A DNA stretch of 64,000 nt from FW021-bin31 sp964478125 (GTDB lineage Bacteria > Bacteroidota > Bacteroidia > Chitinophagales > Chitinophagaceae), in assembly GCA_964478125.1 (NCBI GenBank), contig CAYZGR010000001.1, positions 118,055 to 182,054 on the forward strand, written 5' to 3'. The notes under the pieces are model-generated. The model made no database searches. It was given only the letters and a program-made list of their open reading frames with translations, and was not told the origin of the DNA. Below, piece by piece: positions 44,701 through 52,918 of the stretch. The number at the start of each line of letters is the position of its first letter. Position 1 is the first letter of the stretch. A program made the position numbers and the translations under genes.

Positions 44701-45124
44701 CACTGCATTTACGAATTTGAATTCCTTTCAAAGAACACAAAACCAGTTTGAAGACCTGTTTGGCAATTATTGGACCGAAGAAAATCCGGATCCGAATGCC
44801 AAATACCCCCGAATCAGTCCGCTTACCCAAATGCGTCCTTCTGATCGGTTTATTAAGGATGGAAGTTATCTAAGAGTGAAATCTGTACAATTGTCGTATG
44901 ATGTACCTTTAAAAAATATTGGAGCGAGCTGGCTTAAGCAGTTGAGAATATATTTAAAGGCTACTAATCTTTTTACCCTAACCAATTATCCCGGGCTGGA
45001 CCCCGAAGTTAATACAAGAGGAAGTGATAGCCAGTCTATTGAAAACCGGTTGTTTATCGGAACGGATGAAACCGGGTATCCTACTGCAAGGATTTTTGGG
45101 GCGGGTGTAAATTTAAGTTTCTAA
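41789..45124 (+). CDS. SusC/RagA family TonB-dependent transporter with STN domain (locus 2)
   Basis: A 1111-residue outer-membrane importer from the ATG at 41789; a TTG at 41753 is in frame and MKLF is at 41858. It has the same signal peptide and STN domain as the locus 1 SusC (ITLKKAFREVGEQTGYSFFINH), then the barrel extension GTVTDSVTGQPLAGVTVKVRG, a plug with VVVGYGTQKKSDLTGSVAQ, LYVVDGFPI and IYGARGANGVVMITTKRG, and a barrel that differs in sequence. Its STN domain should signal to a FecR, but the adjacent fecR is broken, so it may use the locus 1 FecR/sigma pair through the near-identical STN domain. Confidence 0.93.
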   Translation: MEIFYSWQNHEKNKLLYTKIWKIMKLFSFFFFVITLQISAKSYSQSVNLTASDITLKKAFREVGEQTGYSFFINHKLLKGATPVSLSLKDATINEALRAILKDQHLTYAIIDRTVILKTGDAPEGPVPGSLLPTHQIKGTVTDSVTGQPLAGVTVKVRGTSHGTITDAQGKFDLEAADNAVLEVSYLGYKPKVVATEGKTTLHILLSSTATGLNQLVVVGYGTQKKSDLTGSVAQVSNEELEAVPVYNIGEALQGRASGVRVTHNSGAPGSRIQIRVRGGNSMIGSNDPLYVVDGFPITGGINFLNPADIESIDILKDASATAIYGARGANGVVMITTKRGSKGQQNTISVNSYYGVQQTAKRFDLLDAKQYAVVANEWLKNNGQAPYFDVNEVKNPGTDWQDVIFRSAPVQNHTLTFSGSSPKTNYSLSGNYYNQEGIIINSGVQKGSFRINLDHEIKSWLKLAVNLNISRREQNSVPVDNGRRGNNMFSGALSAPPGVSVYDENGLPVRIGEAYPFTDPGDMRNPMLWGKPYKNKTLANTILLNNALTIDITKELSFNTRVGLEYENSIHDGFSPIIYPNDRGGASTGNTYWNSFLNENILTYDKNFNEAHHLTVTGGLTYQSYMVRSSGISVSGFSNNITENYNLGSAETVSPPTSGISKWTLISGLGRVNYSLNDKYLVTASIRADGSSRFGEDNKWGIFPSGALAWRVSEEPFIKENVPAINNLKIRASYGVTGNTALSPYQSLDRMSPVKYIYGGNTESVGYAPSGISNSQLKWESSDELDLGFDLSIFNGRLGFTFDYYKKNTHDLLASVPLPPSVGFGYILQNFGEIQNQGLEFSVTSNILTKGFKWDVAAQLSTNNNKVTKIAGGSDIVTVGQTSGLPGYNIARVGQPLGAFYGYKEDGLDENGYIKFIDVNKDGSITPLDRVILGNPYPDFEFGFSSDFSYKNFSLNVFLQGTYGNDIFFATAFTNLNSFQRTQNQFEDLFGNYWTEENPDPNAKYPRISPLTQMRPSDRFIKDGSYLRVKSVQLSYDVPLKNIGASWLKQLRIYLKATNLFTLTNYPGLDPEVNTRGSDSQSIENRLFIGTDETGYPTARIFGAGVNLSF

Positions 45125-45135
45125 CGATAAAAGCG

Positions 45136-46590
45136 ATGTATAAAATGAAAAAGATAATCATATTTCTGGCAATTATAGTTTTCGTTTCCTCTTGTAAAAA
45201 AGAGCTGACAGAGGTACCGAAGGATTTTATTTCTAAAGCCAATTTTTATAAAAATGCAGCTGATGCACAGGCTGCGATCACCGGAGCTTATTCTGCTCTG
45301 GCGGGCAATTACGGCATCACCTATTGGCTCTTTTTAGTAAATCATGCGGATTATGAAAACGGGAGGGGATCGCAAGCGCCGATTTCCGCATTTAATCAAA
45401 TCCTGGATGTGGCTAATGTAGGTAGAGCCTCTGCAATCTGGTCTTCTTTTTATCAAACCATTAACCGGGCCAATTCGGTCTTGGATAATGTAGGGGGAAT
45501 TAATATGGACGAGGCCGCTAAGAAGAGAATCTTGGCGGAAGCCCACTTTTTAAGGGCAATGGCTTATTTTGATCTGGTCAGAGGATTTGGTCCTATTCCC
45601 CTGAAGACAAAAGAAAGCGTGGACATCAGTAAAGTCGCGAGTCCCCGGATGCCTGTGGATTCCGTTTACGACTTGATCATTAAAGATGGCATAGCGGCGG
45701 AAGCCGGCCTGCCGGAATCGGTGGGAGATGAAACCGGCCAGGCCTCCAAATGGGCGGCTAAAATGCTGTTGGCCGAAGTATATCTTACCCGCGAAAAATG
45801 GGATGAAGCAGCAAAAGAAGCGGATGATATCATTAACAGCGGACAATATTCATTATTAAAAGTGCAGAAGTCGGATGACTTTTATAAGATGTTTGCCGTT
45901 ACTACCAGTTCAGAAGATATATTTTCCATCCATCATTCTGATTCGAGGCAATCGCAATTACCTAACTATTTACTAAGACCTAATATACCTCCTTATAATT
46001 ATGGTAGCAGCGGCGTATATGCATGGCTTCCTAATATGAATTCTTTTTTGGCTTCATGGGACCGGCATGATCTCAGGAGAGATTTTAACTTGTTTACTAA
46101 ATATCTCGGACCAGATGGAGATTCGGTTTCATTGCCGGTGGGGACCCCGATCTTATTTAAAAAATTTACTTCTGATCCATCGGGATTAAACACATACAGC
46201 GATCCGATTTTCCGCTATACAGAAGCTTTCCTGATTTATGCAGAAGCAGCCTCAATGGCGAATGGTAGTCCCACGGATTTGGCTTTGGAAAGATTAAATA
46301 TGATTCGTAGGAGAGCCTATGGATACGATCCTGCGGTTCCGTCCCCGGTTGATTATGAGTCCGGCATGAATATAAATGACTTTCGTGATACGGTATTGAT
46401 GGAAAGAGCCAAGTCGTTTATCGTTGAAGGAAAACGTTGGTGGGATTTGAAAAGAACGGGAACAGTGAAGAAGGCAATGGCAGCGGTCGGAAGAACCGTT
46501 ATTGATGCCCGGCTGCTATGGCCAATTGCACAGGAAGAGATAGATAATAATCCTGCTATTTCGCAGGAAGATCAGAACCCGGGTTATTAA
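45136..46590 (+). CDS. SusD/RagB family surface lipoprotein (locus 2)
   Basis: A 484-residue lipoprotein; the start is ATG at 45136 or 45145. The lipobox is VFVSSC near residue 20. Family blocks are AEAHFLRAMAYFDLVRGFGPIPL, FRYTEAFLIYAEAASMANGS, RLNMIRRRAYG and the C-terminal ERAKSFIVEGKRWWDLKRTG, then WPIAQEEIDNNPAI. It starts 11 bases after the SusC stop. It would present the glycan to the locus 2 SusC; the ligand is unknown. Confidence 0.93.
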   Translation: MYKMKKIIIFLAIIVFVSSCKKELTEVPKDFISKANFYKNAADAQAAITGAYSALAGNYGITYWLFLVNHADYENGRGSQAPISAFNQILDVANVGRASAIWSSFYQTINRANSVLDNVGGINMDEAAKKRILAEAHFLRAMAYFDLVRGFGPIPLKTKESVDISKVASPRMPVDSVYDLIIKDGIAAEAGLPESVGDETGQASKWAAKMLLAEVYLTREKWDEAAKEADDIINSGQYSLLKVQKSDDFYKMFAVTTSSEDIFSIHHSDSRQSQLPNYLLRPNIPPYNYGSSGVYAWLPNMNSFLASWDRHDLRRDFNLFTKYLGPDGDSVSLPVGTPILFKKFTSDPSGLNTYSDPIFRYTEAFLIYAEAASMANGSPTDLALERLNMIRRRAYGYDPAVPSPVDYESGMNINDFRDTVLMERAKSFIVEGKRWWDLKRTGTVKKAMAAVGRTVIDARLLWPIAQEEIDNNPAISQEDQNPGY

Positions 46591-46608
46591 ATAAAAACAT
46601 ATATTCCT

Positions 46609-48231
46609 ATGAGATCTAAAATGATTCGACCTGTTTTATTAATTATCGGCTGTTTTTTTATGTTACATAGCGCCCTCGGCCGTAGTAAAATTGCGAAAAA
46701 CTACACGGTTGATATTTGTATCTATGGAGGGACTTCCGCAGGCGTGATTGCAGCTTATGCCGCTAAAAAATGTGGTAAATCCGTGATATTAGTTGAGCCG
46801 GGCAAGATGATAGGCGGTATGACCACGGGAGGACTGGGCAGAACGGATTCTGGTAAAAAAGATGCCATTACCGGCTTGTCCCGCCAATTTTATCAACGCA
46901 TAGCACAAAAGTATGGCCATGATGGCGACCAATGGACCTTTGAACCTCGTATTGCTCTTGAAGTAATGCAGGATTATATCCGGGAGGGAGATATAAAGGT
47001 AATGTTACAAACACAGTTGGTGAAAGTAAAAAAGAAGGGATCTGTTATTTCTTCTATTTTACTTAAAGACGCTAAATCTTCGGCAACAAGATTGATAAGG
47101 GTGAAGGCCAAAGAATTTTTAGATTGTACTTATGAAGGGGACCTACTCGCTAAAGCAGGGGTATCTTACTTTCTTGGGAGGGAGGATAACGCCCAATATA
47201 AAGAAACATTGAATGGATTTCAGATGGCGACATATCACAAGCAATCTGGTTATCATCAATTCCCCGACGGAGTGAGCCCTTATAAAATACCCGATGATCC
47301 GTCCAGCGGATTGGTATGGGGAGTCAGTACCGATAAGGTGAGGCCGACCGGTTCGGGAGACAAACAGATCCAGGCTTATAATTTCAGGATTTGCCTTACG
47401 GACAGTGTAGAAAATATGATCCCGATTACGCGTCCCGATGATTATGATTCAACCAGATATGTGCTTTTGGCGCGCCTTATTAAAGCTCAGCCTACCATGA
47501 GAAAGATCAATGATTATTTCATCTGGAGCATGATGCCTAATCGTAAAACGGATATTAATAACCGGGGCGGTTTCTCTACCGATATGATCGGGATGAATTA
47601 TAGCTGGCCCGAAGCCAGTTATAAAGAAAGGGAGCGATTGTTACAAGAAGCAGTTTCTTATACAAAAGGTTTGTTGTATTTTTGGAAAACGGACAGCCGG
47701 GTACCCGATTCATTACAGGCTTTCGTGCAACGATGGGGATATCCGAAAGATGAATATCCGGAGTTTGGTCATTTCACCCCACAACTTTACATCCGGGAAG
47801 GGCGACGTATGATCGGCGAATATGTAATGACAGAGCATAATTGCAGAGGAGAAGTAACTGTAAAAGACGGTATTGGAATGGCTTCTTATGGAATGGATAG
47901 CCATAATACCGAACGGATTGTAGTGAATGGTATGGTAAAAAATGAAGGGAATGTTGAAGTGGGTGTCCCCCATCCCTATCCCGTTTCTTATCGTTCATTA
48001 ACACCGAAAAGGACTGAATGTACCAATTTATTGGTCCCGGTATGCCTGTCGGCAAGCCATATTGCGTATGGCTCTATCCGCATGGAACCTGTATTTATGG
48101 TACTGGGTCAGTCTGCTGCTATGGCTGCCTCAATGGCTATTGATGAAAAAGTGCCGGTTCAGGAGATAGATGTTAAAGAATTGCAGGAGTGGTTAAAAAA
48201 GGATCCCTATCTTAGGAATAGCTATCAATAA
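46609..48231 (+). CDS. secreted FAD-dependent oxidoreductase (PF12831 type), locus 2 copy 1
   Basis: A 540-residue flavoprotein with a signal peptide (VLLIIGCFFMLHSALG). The FAD site is DICIYGGTSAGVIAAYAAKK, then VEPGKMIGGMTTGGLGRTDSG. EFLDCTYEGDLLAKAGVSYFLGRE, LYIREGRRMIGEYVMTE and SYRSLTPKRTECTNLLVPVCLSASHIAYGSIRMEPVFMVLGQSAA are long blocks shared with the other copy at 49732. The family is often found in glycan loci, but its reaction is not established; oxidation of a sugar or uronic acid is an inference. It follows the SusD by 18 bases. Confidence 0.88.
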   Translation: MRSKMIRPVLLIIGCFFMLHSALGRSKIAKNYTVDICIYGGTSAGVIAAYAAKKCGKSVILVEPGKMIGGMTTGGLGRTDSGKKDAITGLSRQFYQRIAQKYGHDGDQWTFEPRIALEVMQDYIREGDIKVMLQTQLVKVKKKGSVISSILLKDAKSSATRLIRVKAKEFLDCTYEGDLLAKAGVSYFLGREDNAQYKETLNGFQMATYHKQSGYHQFPDGVSPYKIPDDPSSGLVWGVSTDKVRPTGSGDKQIQAYNFRICLTDSVENMIPITRPDDYDSTRYVLLARLIKAQPTMRKINDYFIWSMMPNRKTDINNRGGFSTDMIGMNYSWPEASYKERERLLQEAVSYTKGLLYFWKTDSRVPDSLQAFVQRWGYPKDEYPEFGHFTPQLYIREGRRMIGEYVMTEHNCRGEVTVKDGIGMASYGMDSHNTERIVVNGMVKNEGNVEVGVPHPYPVSYRSLTPKRTECTNLLVPVCLSASHIAYGSIRMEPVFMVLGQSAAMAASMAIDEKVPVQEIDVKELQEWLKKDPYLRNSYQ

Positions 48232-48269
48232 AAATCATATAACAGCAATATTTAATAAAAAGATCGCTT

Positions 48270-49724
48270 ATGGTTACTTTTTTCATATCTCTTGCCATCT
48301 TACTGGTCGGTTATTATGTCTATTCCCGTTATGTAGAAAAGGTCTTTGGAGCAGATCCCGACAGGAAAACCCCTGCGGTAACGATGGCAGATGGTGTGGA
48401 TTACGTGCCTTTGCCCTGGTGGAAGGTTTTTTTGATCCAATTTTTAAATATTGCGGGGCTGGGTCCCATCTTTGGGGCCATTGCCGGTGCGATGTGGGGG
48501 CCGGTAGCGTTTTTATGGATCGTATTTGGATCGTTGATCGGCGGCGGTGTACATGATTATTTTTCCGGTATGTTATCCGTTAGAAATGGAGGGATGAGCA
48601 TTGCTGAAATTACGGGTAAATATCTGGGGAAGGGCTCCAGACAACTTACAATGGTATTTACGGTTACTGTTCTGATCCTGGTAGGGGCTGTTTTTATTGC
48701 GGGGCCGGCTAAAGTGTTAAGCGAATTAACTCATGGATCAGGTGCTCTTACCGGTTTTTTTGATATCCGGTTCTGGACGTTTGTGATATTGGCCTATTAT
48801 ATTTTAGCCACGTTGTTGCCTATTGATAAAATAATAGGGAAGCTGTATCCTATCTTCGGATTGGCCCTATTTATAATGGCTGTATTGGTTTTTATTACCA
48901 TTCTGCTACATGGTTTCTCGGTGCCGGAGCTTACCTTTTCCAGTTTTAATAACCAGCATCACAACAGCGGTGCATTTCCGGTGTTTCCCATGTTGTTCAT
49001 TACAATTGCATGTGGCGCCGTGTCCGGCTTTCATGCGACACAATCTCCCATGATGGCGAGGTGTATCACAAATGAGAAGCAGGGGCGCCGTATTTTTTAT
49101 GGCGCTATGATCGCTGAAGCGGTTGTCGCTATGATATGGGCGGCCGTAGCTATGAGTTTTTTTGGGGGAGTGAAGGAATTGAATGACGTAATGATAACAG
49201 AGAATGGAAATGCGGCTTATGTGGTCAATGCTGTATCGGGCGGATTATTGGGAAAAATAGGACTGGTATTGGTGGCGCTTGGCGTCGTGGTAGCTCCGAT
49301 TACTTCCGGTGATACAGCTTTTAGAGGGGCAAGGATCATCATTGCTGATTTTGTTAAATGGAAACAAGGGAAGTTATTCCGTCGCCTGATCATCAGCCTC
49401 CCCTTATTTGCCATAGGATATGGTCTGACGTTAATGGATTTTGGGGTATTATGGCGGTATTTTGCCTGGGCCAATCAAACGATCGCCGCGGTAACTTTAT
49501 GGGCCGTTACAAGTTATCTGATCCAGGAGAAAAAGAATTATTGGATCGCACTGATCCCTGCTTTATTTATGACGGCAGTGGTTGTAACCTATCTTTTAAT
49601 GGCCCCCGAAGGGTTTTCTCTGCCTTATCCTATTTCTTTAAGCATTGGAATAGGTGTATCTATACTGGCATTGTTCAAATTATTTTATAAACGCGACTGG
49701 GCTTATAGGTCGGCTTTAAAATAA
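48270..49724 (+). CDS. CstA-family (carbon starvation) membrane transporter
   Basis: A 484-residue polytopic inner-membrane protein with about 12 helices. CstA features are ADGVDYVPLPWWKVFLIQFLNIAGLGPIFGAIAGAMWGP near residue 45, HDYFSGMLSVRNGG, FHATQSPMMARCITNEKQGR and APITSGDTAFRGARIII. It is shorter than E. coli CstA (about 700) but matches the compact Bacteroidota form. Characterised homologues import pyruvate or peptides. Its place between two FAD oxidoreductases in a SusC/D locus suggests uptake of an oxidised sugar-derived acid, which is inference. Confidence 0.9.
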   Translation: MVTFFISLAILLVGYYVYSRYVEKVFGADPDRKTPAVTMADGVDYVPLPWWKVFLIQFLNIAGLGPIFGAIAGAMWGPVAFLWIVFGSLIGGGVHDYFSGMLSVRNGGMSIAEITGKYLGKGSRQLTMVFTVTVLILVGAVFIAGPAKVLSELTHGSGALTGFFDIRFWTFVILAYYILATLLPIDKIIGKLYPIFGLALFIMAVLVFITILLHGFSVPELTFSSFNNQHHNSGAFPVFPMLFITIACGAVSGFHATQSPMMARCITNEKQGRRIFYGAMIAEAVVAMIWAAVAMSFFGGVKELNDVMITENGNAAYVVNAVSGGLLGKIGLVLVALGVVVAPITSGDTAFRGARIIIADFVKWKQGKLFRRLIISLPLFAIGYGLTLMDFGVLWRYFAWANQTIAAVTLWAVTSYLIQEKKNYWIALIPALFMTAVVVTYLLMAPEGFSLPYPISLSIGIGVSILALFKLFYKRDWAYRSALK

Positions 49725-49731
49725 ATTATTT

Positions 49732-51408
49732 ATGAGACGGAGGAACTTTATAAAGTCTTTAACTGTCGGTGGAGGAATGGCGGTGTCTGCGAAACTGCCG
49801 GTACTTGCCAACATGACTGCAGGGGCGGAAAAGAGCTATCAGGCTGATATTATTGTTTACGGCGGAACATCGGCGGCCGTTACAGCCGCAGTGAGGGCTA
49901 AACAGTCGGGAAAAAGTGTGATAATAGTATCACCCGATAAGCATCTTGGGGGGATGTCGTCAGGGGGATTGGGTTTCAGCGATACGGGAAATAAATCTGT
50001 AATAGGCGGGTTATCCAGAGAATTTTATCATCGGATCTATTTGCATTACCAAAAGAGCGATTCCTGGAAGTGGCAAAAAAAGGAAGACTATGGAAATAAG
50101 GGCCAGGGAACCCCTGCTATAGATGGGACGAACAGGACTATGTGGATCTTTGAACCGCATGCGGCTGAAAGGGTCTTTGATGATTTTGTAAAAGAGAATA
50201 AGATCCACGTTTTTAGAAACGAATGGTTGGACCGCATACAGGGAGTGACGATGAAGAACGGGCATATCGATATGATAAAAACATTAAGCGGTAAAGTTTT
50301 CCGGGCCAAAATGTTTATTGATGCTACTTATGAAGGGGATTTGATGGCTGCGGCAGGAGTGAGTTATCATATAGGCCGGGAGGCAAACAGCGTTTATGAT
50401 GAAAAATGGAACGGTGTAGAAACAGGCGTATTTCAGCATGGCCACCATTTCAAACATGATATTTCCCCGTACCGGGTTCCGGGGAACCCTGCCAGCGGGT
50501 TGCTTCCCCGGATTTCTTCCGATCCGCCGGGCATAAAGGGAGCAGGAGATAAAAAGGTTCAGGCCTATTGCTATCGCATGTGTCTGACCAATAATCCGGA
50601 TAACCGGGTTCCTTTCCCGGAACCTGAAGGATATGATCCCTACCAATATGAGCTGTTGGTGCGAGTTTTTGATAGTGGATGGAACGAATTGTTTCGAAAA
50701 TTTGATCCTATTCCCAATATGAAAACAGATACCAATAATCATGGACCGTTTAGTACGGATAATATTGGAATGAACTATAAATATCCGGACGCTTCTTATG
50801 AAGATCGGAAAAAAATTATCCGGGAACATGAAACTTACCAAAAAGGGTTGATGTATTTTATGGCTACCGACCCGAGAATACCTCGTAACCTGCAAAAGGA
50901 ACTCAATACCTGGGGATTGGCTAAAGATGAATTTATAGATAACAATAATTGGCCGCATCAATTATATATCAGAGAAGCCAGAAGGTTGAAAGGGGTATTT
51001 ATAATGACAGAACATCAAATACTGGGCGATCAGCCGGTTGTAGATCCGGTGGGAATGGGCTCTTATGGATTGGATTCCCATAATACACAACGTTATGTAA
51101 AACCGGATGGATTTGTACAAAATGAAGGAGATATAGGCGTAGGGGTTCCCAAACCTTATGGCATCTCATACCGGTCACTGATCCCTCAGGAGAAAGAATG
51201 TAAAAATCTGCTGGTGCCTGTTTGCGCCTCCTGCTCCCATATTGCTTATGGTTCCATACGTATGGAACCGGTATTTATGATTTTAGGAGAGTCTGCTGCC
51301 ACGGCTGCAGCTTTGGCGATTGATGATCGGGTAAATGTACAACAGGTCAATTATGGGAAATTAAAGAAAGAACTGCTAGATCACAAACAGATCCTGGCTA
51401 ACGAATAA
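49732..51408 (+). CDS. Tat-exported FAD-dependent oxidoreductase, locus 2 copy 2
   Basis: A 558-residue paralogue of the 46609 enzyme with a twin-arginine-like leader (MRRRNFIKSLTVGGGMAVSA). The FAD site is DIIVYGGTSAAVTAAVRAKQ, followed by HLGGMSSGGLGFSDTG. Shared blocks are MFIDATYEGDLMAAAGVSYHIGRE, QLYIREARRLKGVFIMTEH and CSHIAYGSIRMEPVFMILGESAA. One paralogue has a Sec-type leader and the other a Tat-type leader, suggesting one folds with FAD before export. It lies 7 bases after the transporter stop and ends locus 2. Confidence 0.88.
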   Translation: MRRRNFIKSLTVGGGMAVSAKLPVLANMTAGAEKSYQADIIVYGGTSAAVTAAVRAKQSGKSVIIVSPDKHLGGMSSGGLGFSDTGNKSVIGGLSREFYHRIYLHYQKSDSWKWQKKEDYGNKGQGTPAIDGTNRTMWIFEPHAAERVFDDFVKENKIHVFRNEWLDRIQGVTMKNGHIDMIKTLSGKVFRAKMFIDATYEGDLMAAAGVSYHIGREANSVYDEKWNGVETGVFQHGHHFKHDISPYRVPGNPASGLLPRISSDPPGIKGAGDKKVQAYCYRMCLTNNPDNRVPFPEPEGYDPYQYELLVRVFDSGWNELFRKFDPIPNMKTDTNNHGPFSTDNIGMNYKYPDASYEDRKKIIREHETYQKGLMYFMATDPRIPRNLQKELNTWGLAKDEFIDNNNWPHQLYIREARRLKGVFIMTEHQILGDQPVVDPVGMGSYGLDSHNTQRYVKPDGFVQNEGDIGVGVPKPYGISYRSLIPQEKECKNLLVPVCASCSHIAYGSIRMEPVFMILGESAATAAALAIDDRVNVQQVNYGKLKKELLDHKQILANE

Positions 51409-51443
51409 TGAGAAAATACTCCGTGTCCTCACTTTTATAATCT

Positions 51444-51492
51444 GGGCCTGCAAGAATATTCCCTTCTATGATAGGGGCCCTCTTTTTTCTTT
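51444..51492 (+). terminator. possible terminator after locus 2
   Basis: GGGCC (51444-51448) can pair with GGCCC (51476-51480), or CCC with GGGG in the same loop, and the second arm runs into TCTTTTTTCTTT. The stem is short with a long loop, so the call is weak. It fits the end of the locus 2 operon. Confidence 0.35.
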
Positions 51493-51529
51493 ACCCTACG
51501 TTGTATCATAAAAATGTATGTATTTATAG

Positions 51530-51561
51530 CGATATAATTAAAAATATTTTTAATTATATCG
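51530..51561. repeat. perfect 32-bp palindrome upstream of locus 3
   Basis: CGATATAATTAAAAAT is followed directly by its exact reverse complement, with no spacer and no mismatch over 16 base pairs. It lies in an AT-rich intergenic region 200 bases before the DUF4855 gene. It could be a dimeric regulator site or a cruciform-prone element. Confidence 0.8.
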
Positions 51562-51641
51562 AATGAAGCATCTTAGCCAATAGTATGACTATTCCTGCAT
51601 ATAGGACTAAATGTATAATAATCAAGACAAGCTATTGGAGA

Positions 51642-51697
51642 AATATTTATAAATTATTTTTATAAATATTATAATTTATAAAATAATTTTATAAATT
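51642..51697. promoter_or_regulatory. paired AT-rich inverted repeats over the locus 3 promoter
   Basis: AATATTTATA (51642-51651) pairs with TATAAATATT (51661-51670). AATTTATAAAAT (51673-51684) pairs with ATTTTATAAATT (51686-51697). The 8-mer ATTTATAA or its complement occurs four times, at 51645, 51660, 51674 and 51689, spaced 14-15 bases. TAAATTTG at 51692-51699 matches the -7 promoter consensus and overlaps the last repeat, so a bound regulator could block or position RNA polymerase. Confidence 0.55.
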
Positions 51698-51762
51698 TGT
51701 CCTGAAATAAGAAATGGATGAAAAACTGAGCAAAAATTGATAAGCACCAATTCTTAGTATAG

Positions 51763-52857
51763 ATGAAAAAAAAATTTACCTGTTTGCTTCTTTCTGGATT
51801 TGTATTCTTCTTGATGTTGTACTGGGGAAATGTCCCTGCTGCATTCGCTCAGGAAAGCCATAGGGAGGCTTTAGATTTCCCGATGGATATGGTCCTGATA
51901 TATCATGGAGGTACGCAACGGCCAAAATGGGATAAGAATCAGTTACGTCCTTATGTATACAGATTGAAGAATGATAAACCGGACTGGCTATTTGATGGAT
52001 TCCTTTTCCTCGAAATTAGAACGGTCGTAAATAATAATTCATACAGTTTCGTGGTAAACAATAACCCGGCAGGAAAAAAACAGTGGGAGGAACTGCTGGT
52101 CCGGACCTTTTCGTTAAATAGCGGCCCGGATGTACTTGAGAAGTTATTAGATAGCCTGGAAGATAGCGGCTTTCAGCCCCCTTCGAGGCGGAAGATAGTG
52201 ATAAGTATTCCTAATCCGGTGTATGGAGATACAAAATGGGGAGCTTTAAATCAAAAGAAACTTGATTTCCATCAAGATGAAGATCGGGTTTCTGCAGCTA
52301 AATGGTATGTAGATCAGGTCCTTAACATATGGAAAGCGAAAAGCTATCGTCATTTAAAACTAGCCGGATTTTATTGGGTCCATGAAAATGTAGCTAATAA
52401 AAGTGATGTCCATGTAATACAAACCATGAGTGCTTATTTGCATCATAAGAAAATGGACTTTTACTGGATTCCCTACTATGGAGCATCTCATGCAAGTAAG
52501 GGAAAAGAACTTGGCTTTGATATAAGCTATCAACAACCGAATTACTTCTTTAAGCTTACTACACCTTATATAAGGCTTAAAAGGGCAATAGATTCCGCTC
52601 AAAAATACGAAATGGCCTTGGAGATGGAATTTGATAACAGGCTATTTTCAGATGAGGGCCATTTGAAAAAATTTTATGATTACCTGACTGAATTCGGCAG
52701 ACACGGAATATGGAATGATGATCCAGTAGCTTATTACGAAGGGGGAGGAACCTGGTTTAAAATGTCTAAAAGCAAGGATCCCGAAATTGAGAAGGCATTT
52801 AAAACCTTGGAAGACATCATCGTACGAAGGCAGAAAAGAACATTTTTAAAAGAGTAA
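51763..52857 (+). CDS. DUF4855 family secreted protein
   Basis: A 364-residue protein with a signal peptide (CLLLSGFVFFLMLYW, cleavage near AAFAQ). It begins DMVLIYHGGTQRP and contains WLFDGFLFLEI, KIVISIPNPVYGDTKWG, LAGFYWVHENVA, FYWIPYYGA and LGFDISYQQPNYFF, a series of TIM-barrel-like strand ends typical of DUF4855, which I would class as a possible glycosidase-fold domain of unknown activity. It is the first gene of locus 3, 61 bases before SusC. Confidence 0.8.
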   Translation: MKKKFTCLLLSGFVFFLMLYWGNVPAAFAQESHREALDFPMDMVLIYHGGTQRPKWDKNQLRPYVYRLKNDKPDWLFDGFLFLEIRTVVNNNSYSFVVNNNPAGKKQWEELLVRTFSLNSGPDVLEKLLDSLEDSGFQPPSRRKIVISIPNPVYGDTKWGALNQKKLDFHQDEDRVSAAKWYVDQVLNIWKAKSYRHLKLAGFYWVHENVANKSDVHVIQTMSAYLHHKKMDFYWIPYYGASHASKGKELGFDISYQQPNYFFKLTTPYIRLKRAIDSAQKYEMALEMEFDNRLFSDEGHLKKFYDYLTEFGRHGIWNDDPVAYYEGGGTWFKMSKSKDPEIEKAFKTLEDIIVRRQKRTFLKE

Positions 52858-52918
52858 AGATATTGGGTATGGGGCAAATTATTAATAATATAATGACAAG
52901 ACAATTAAAATAAATACT

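Noticed and set aside
50284..50961. 225-codon open frame antisense to the FAD oxidoreductase at 49732
   Set aside because: Shadow of a well-supported gene; no recognisable domain.
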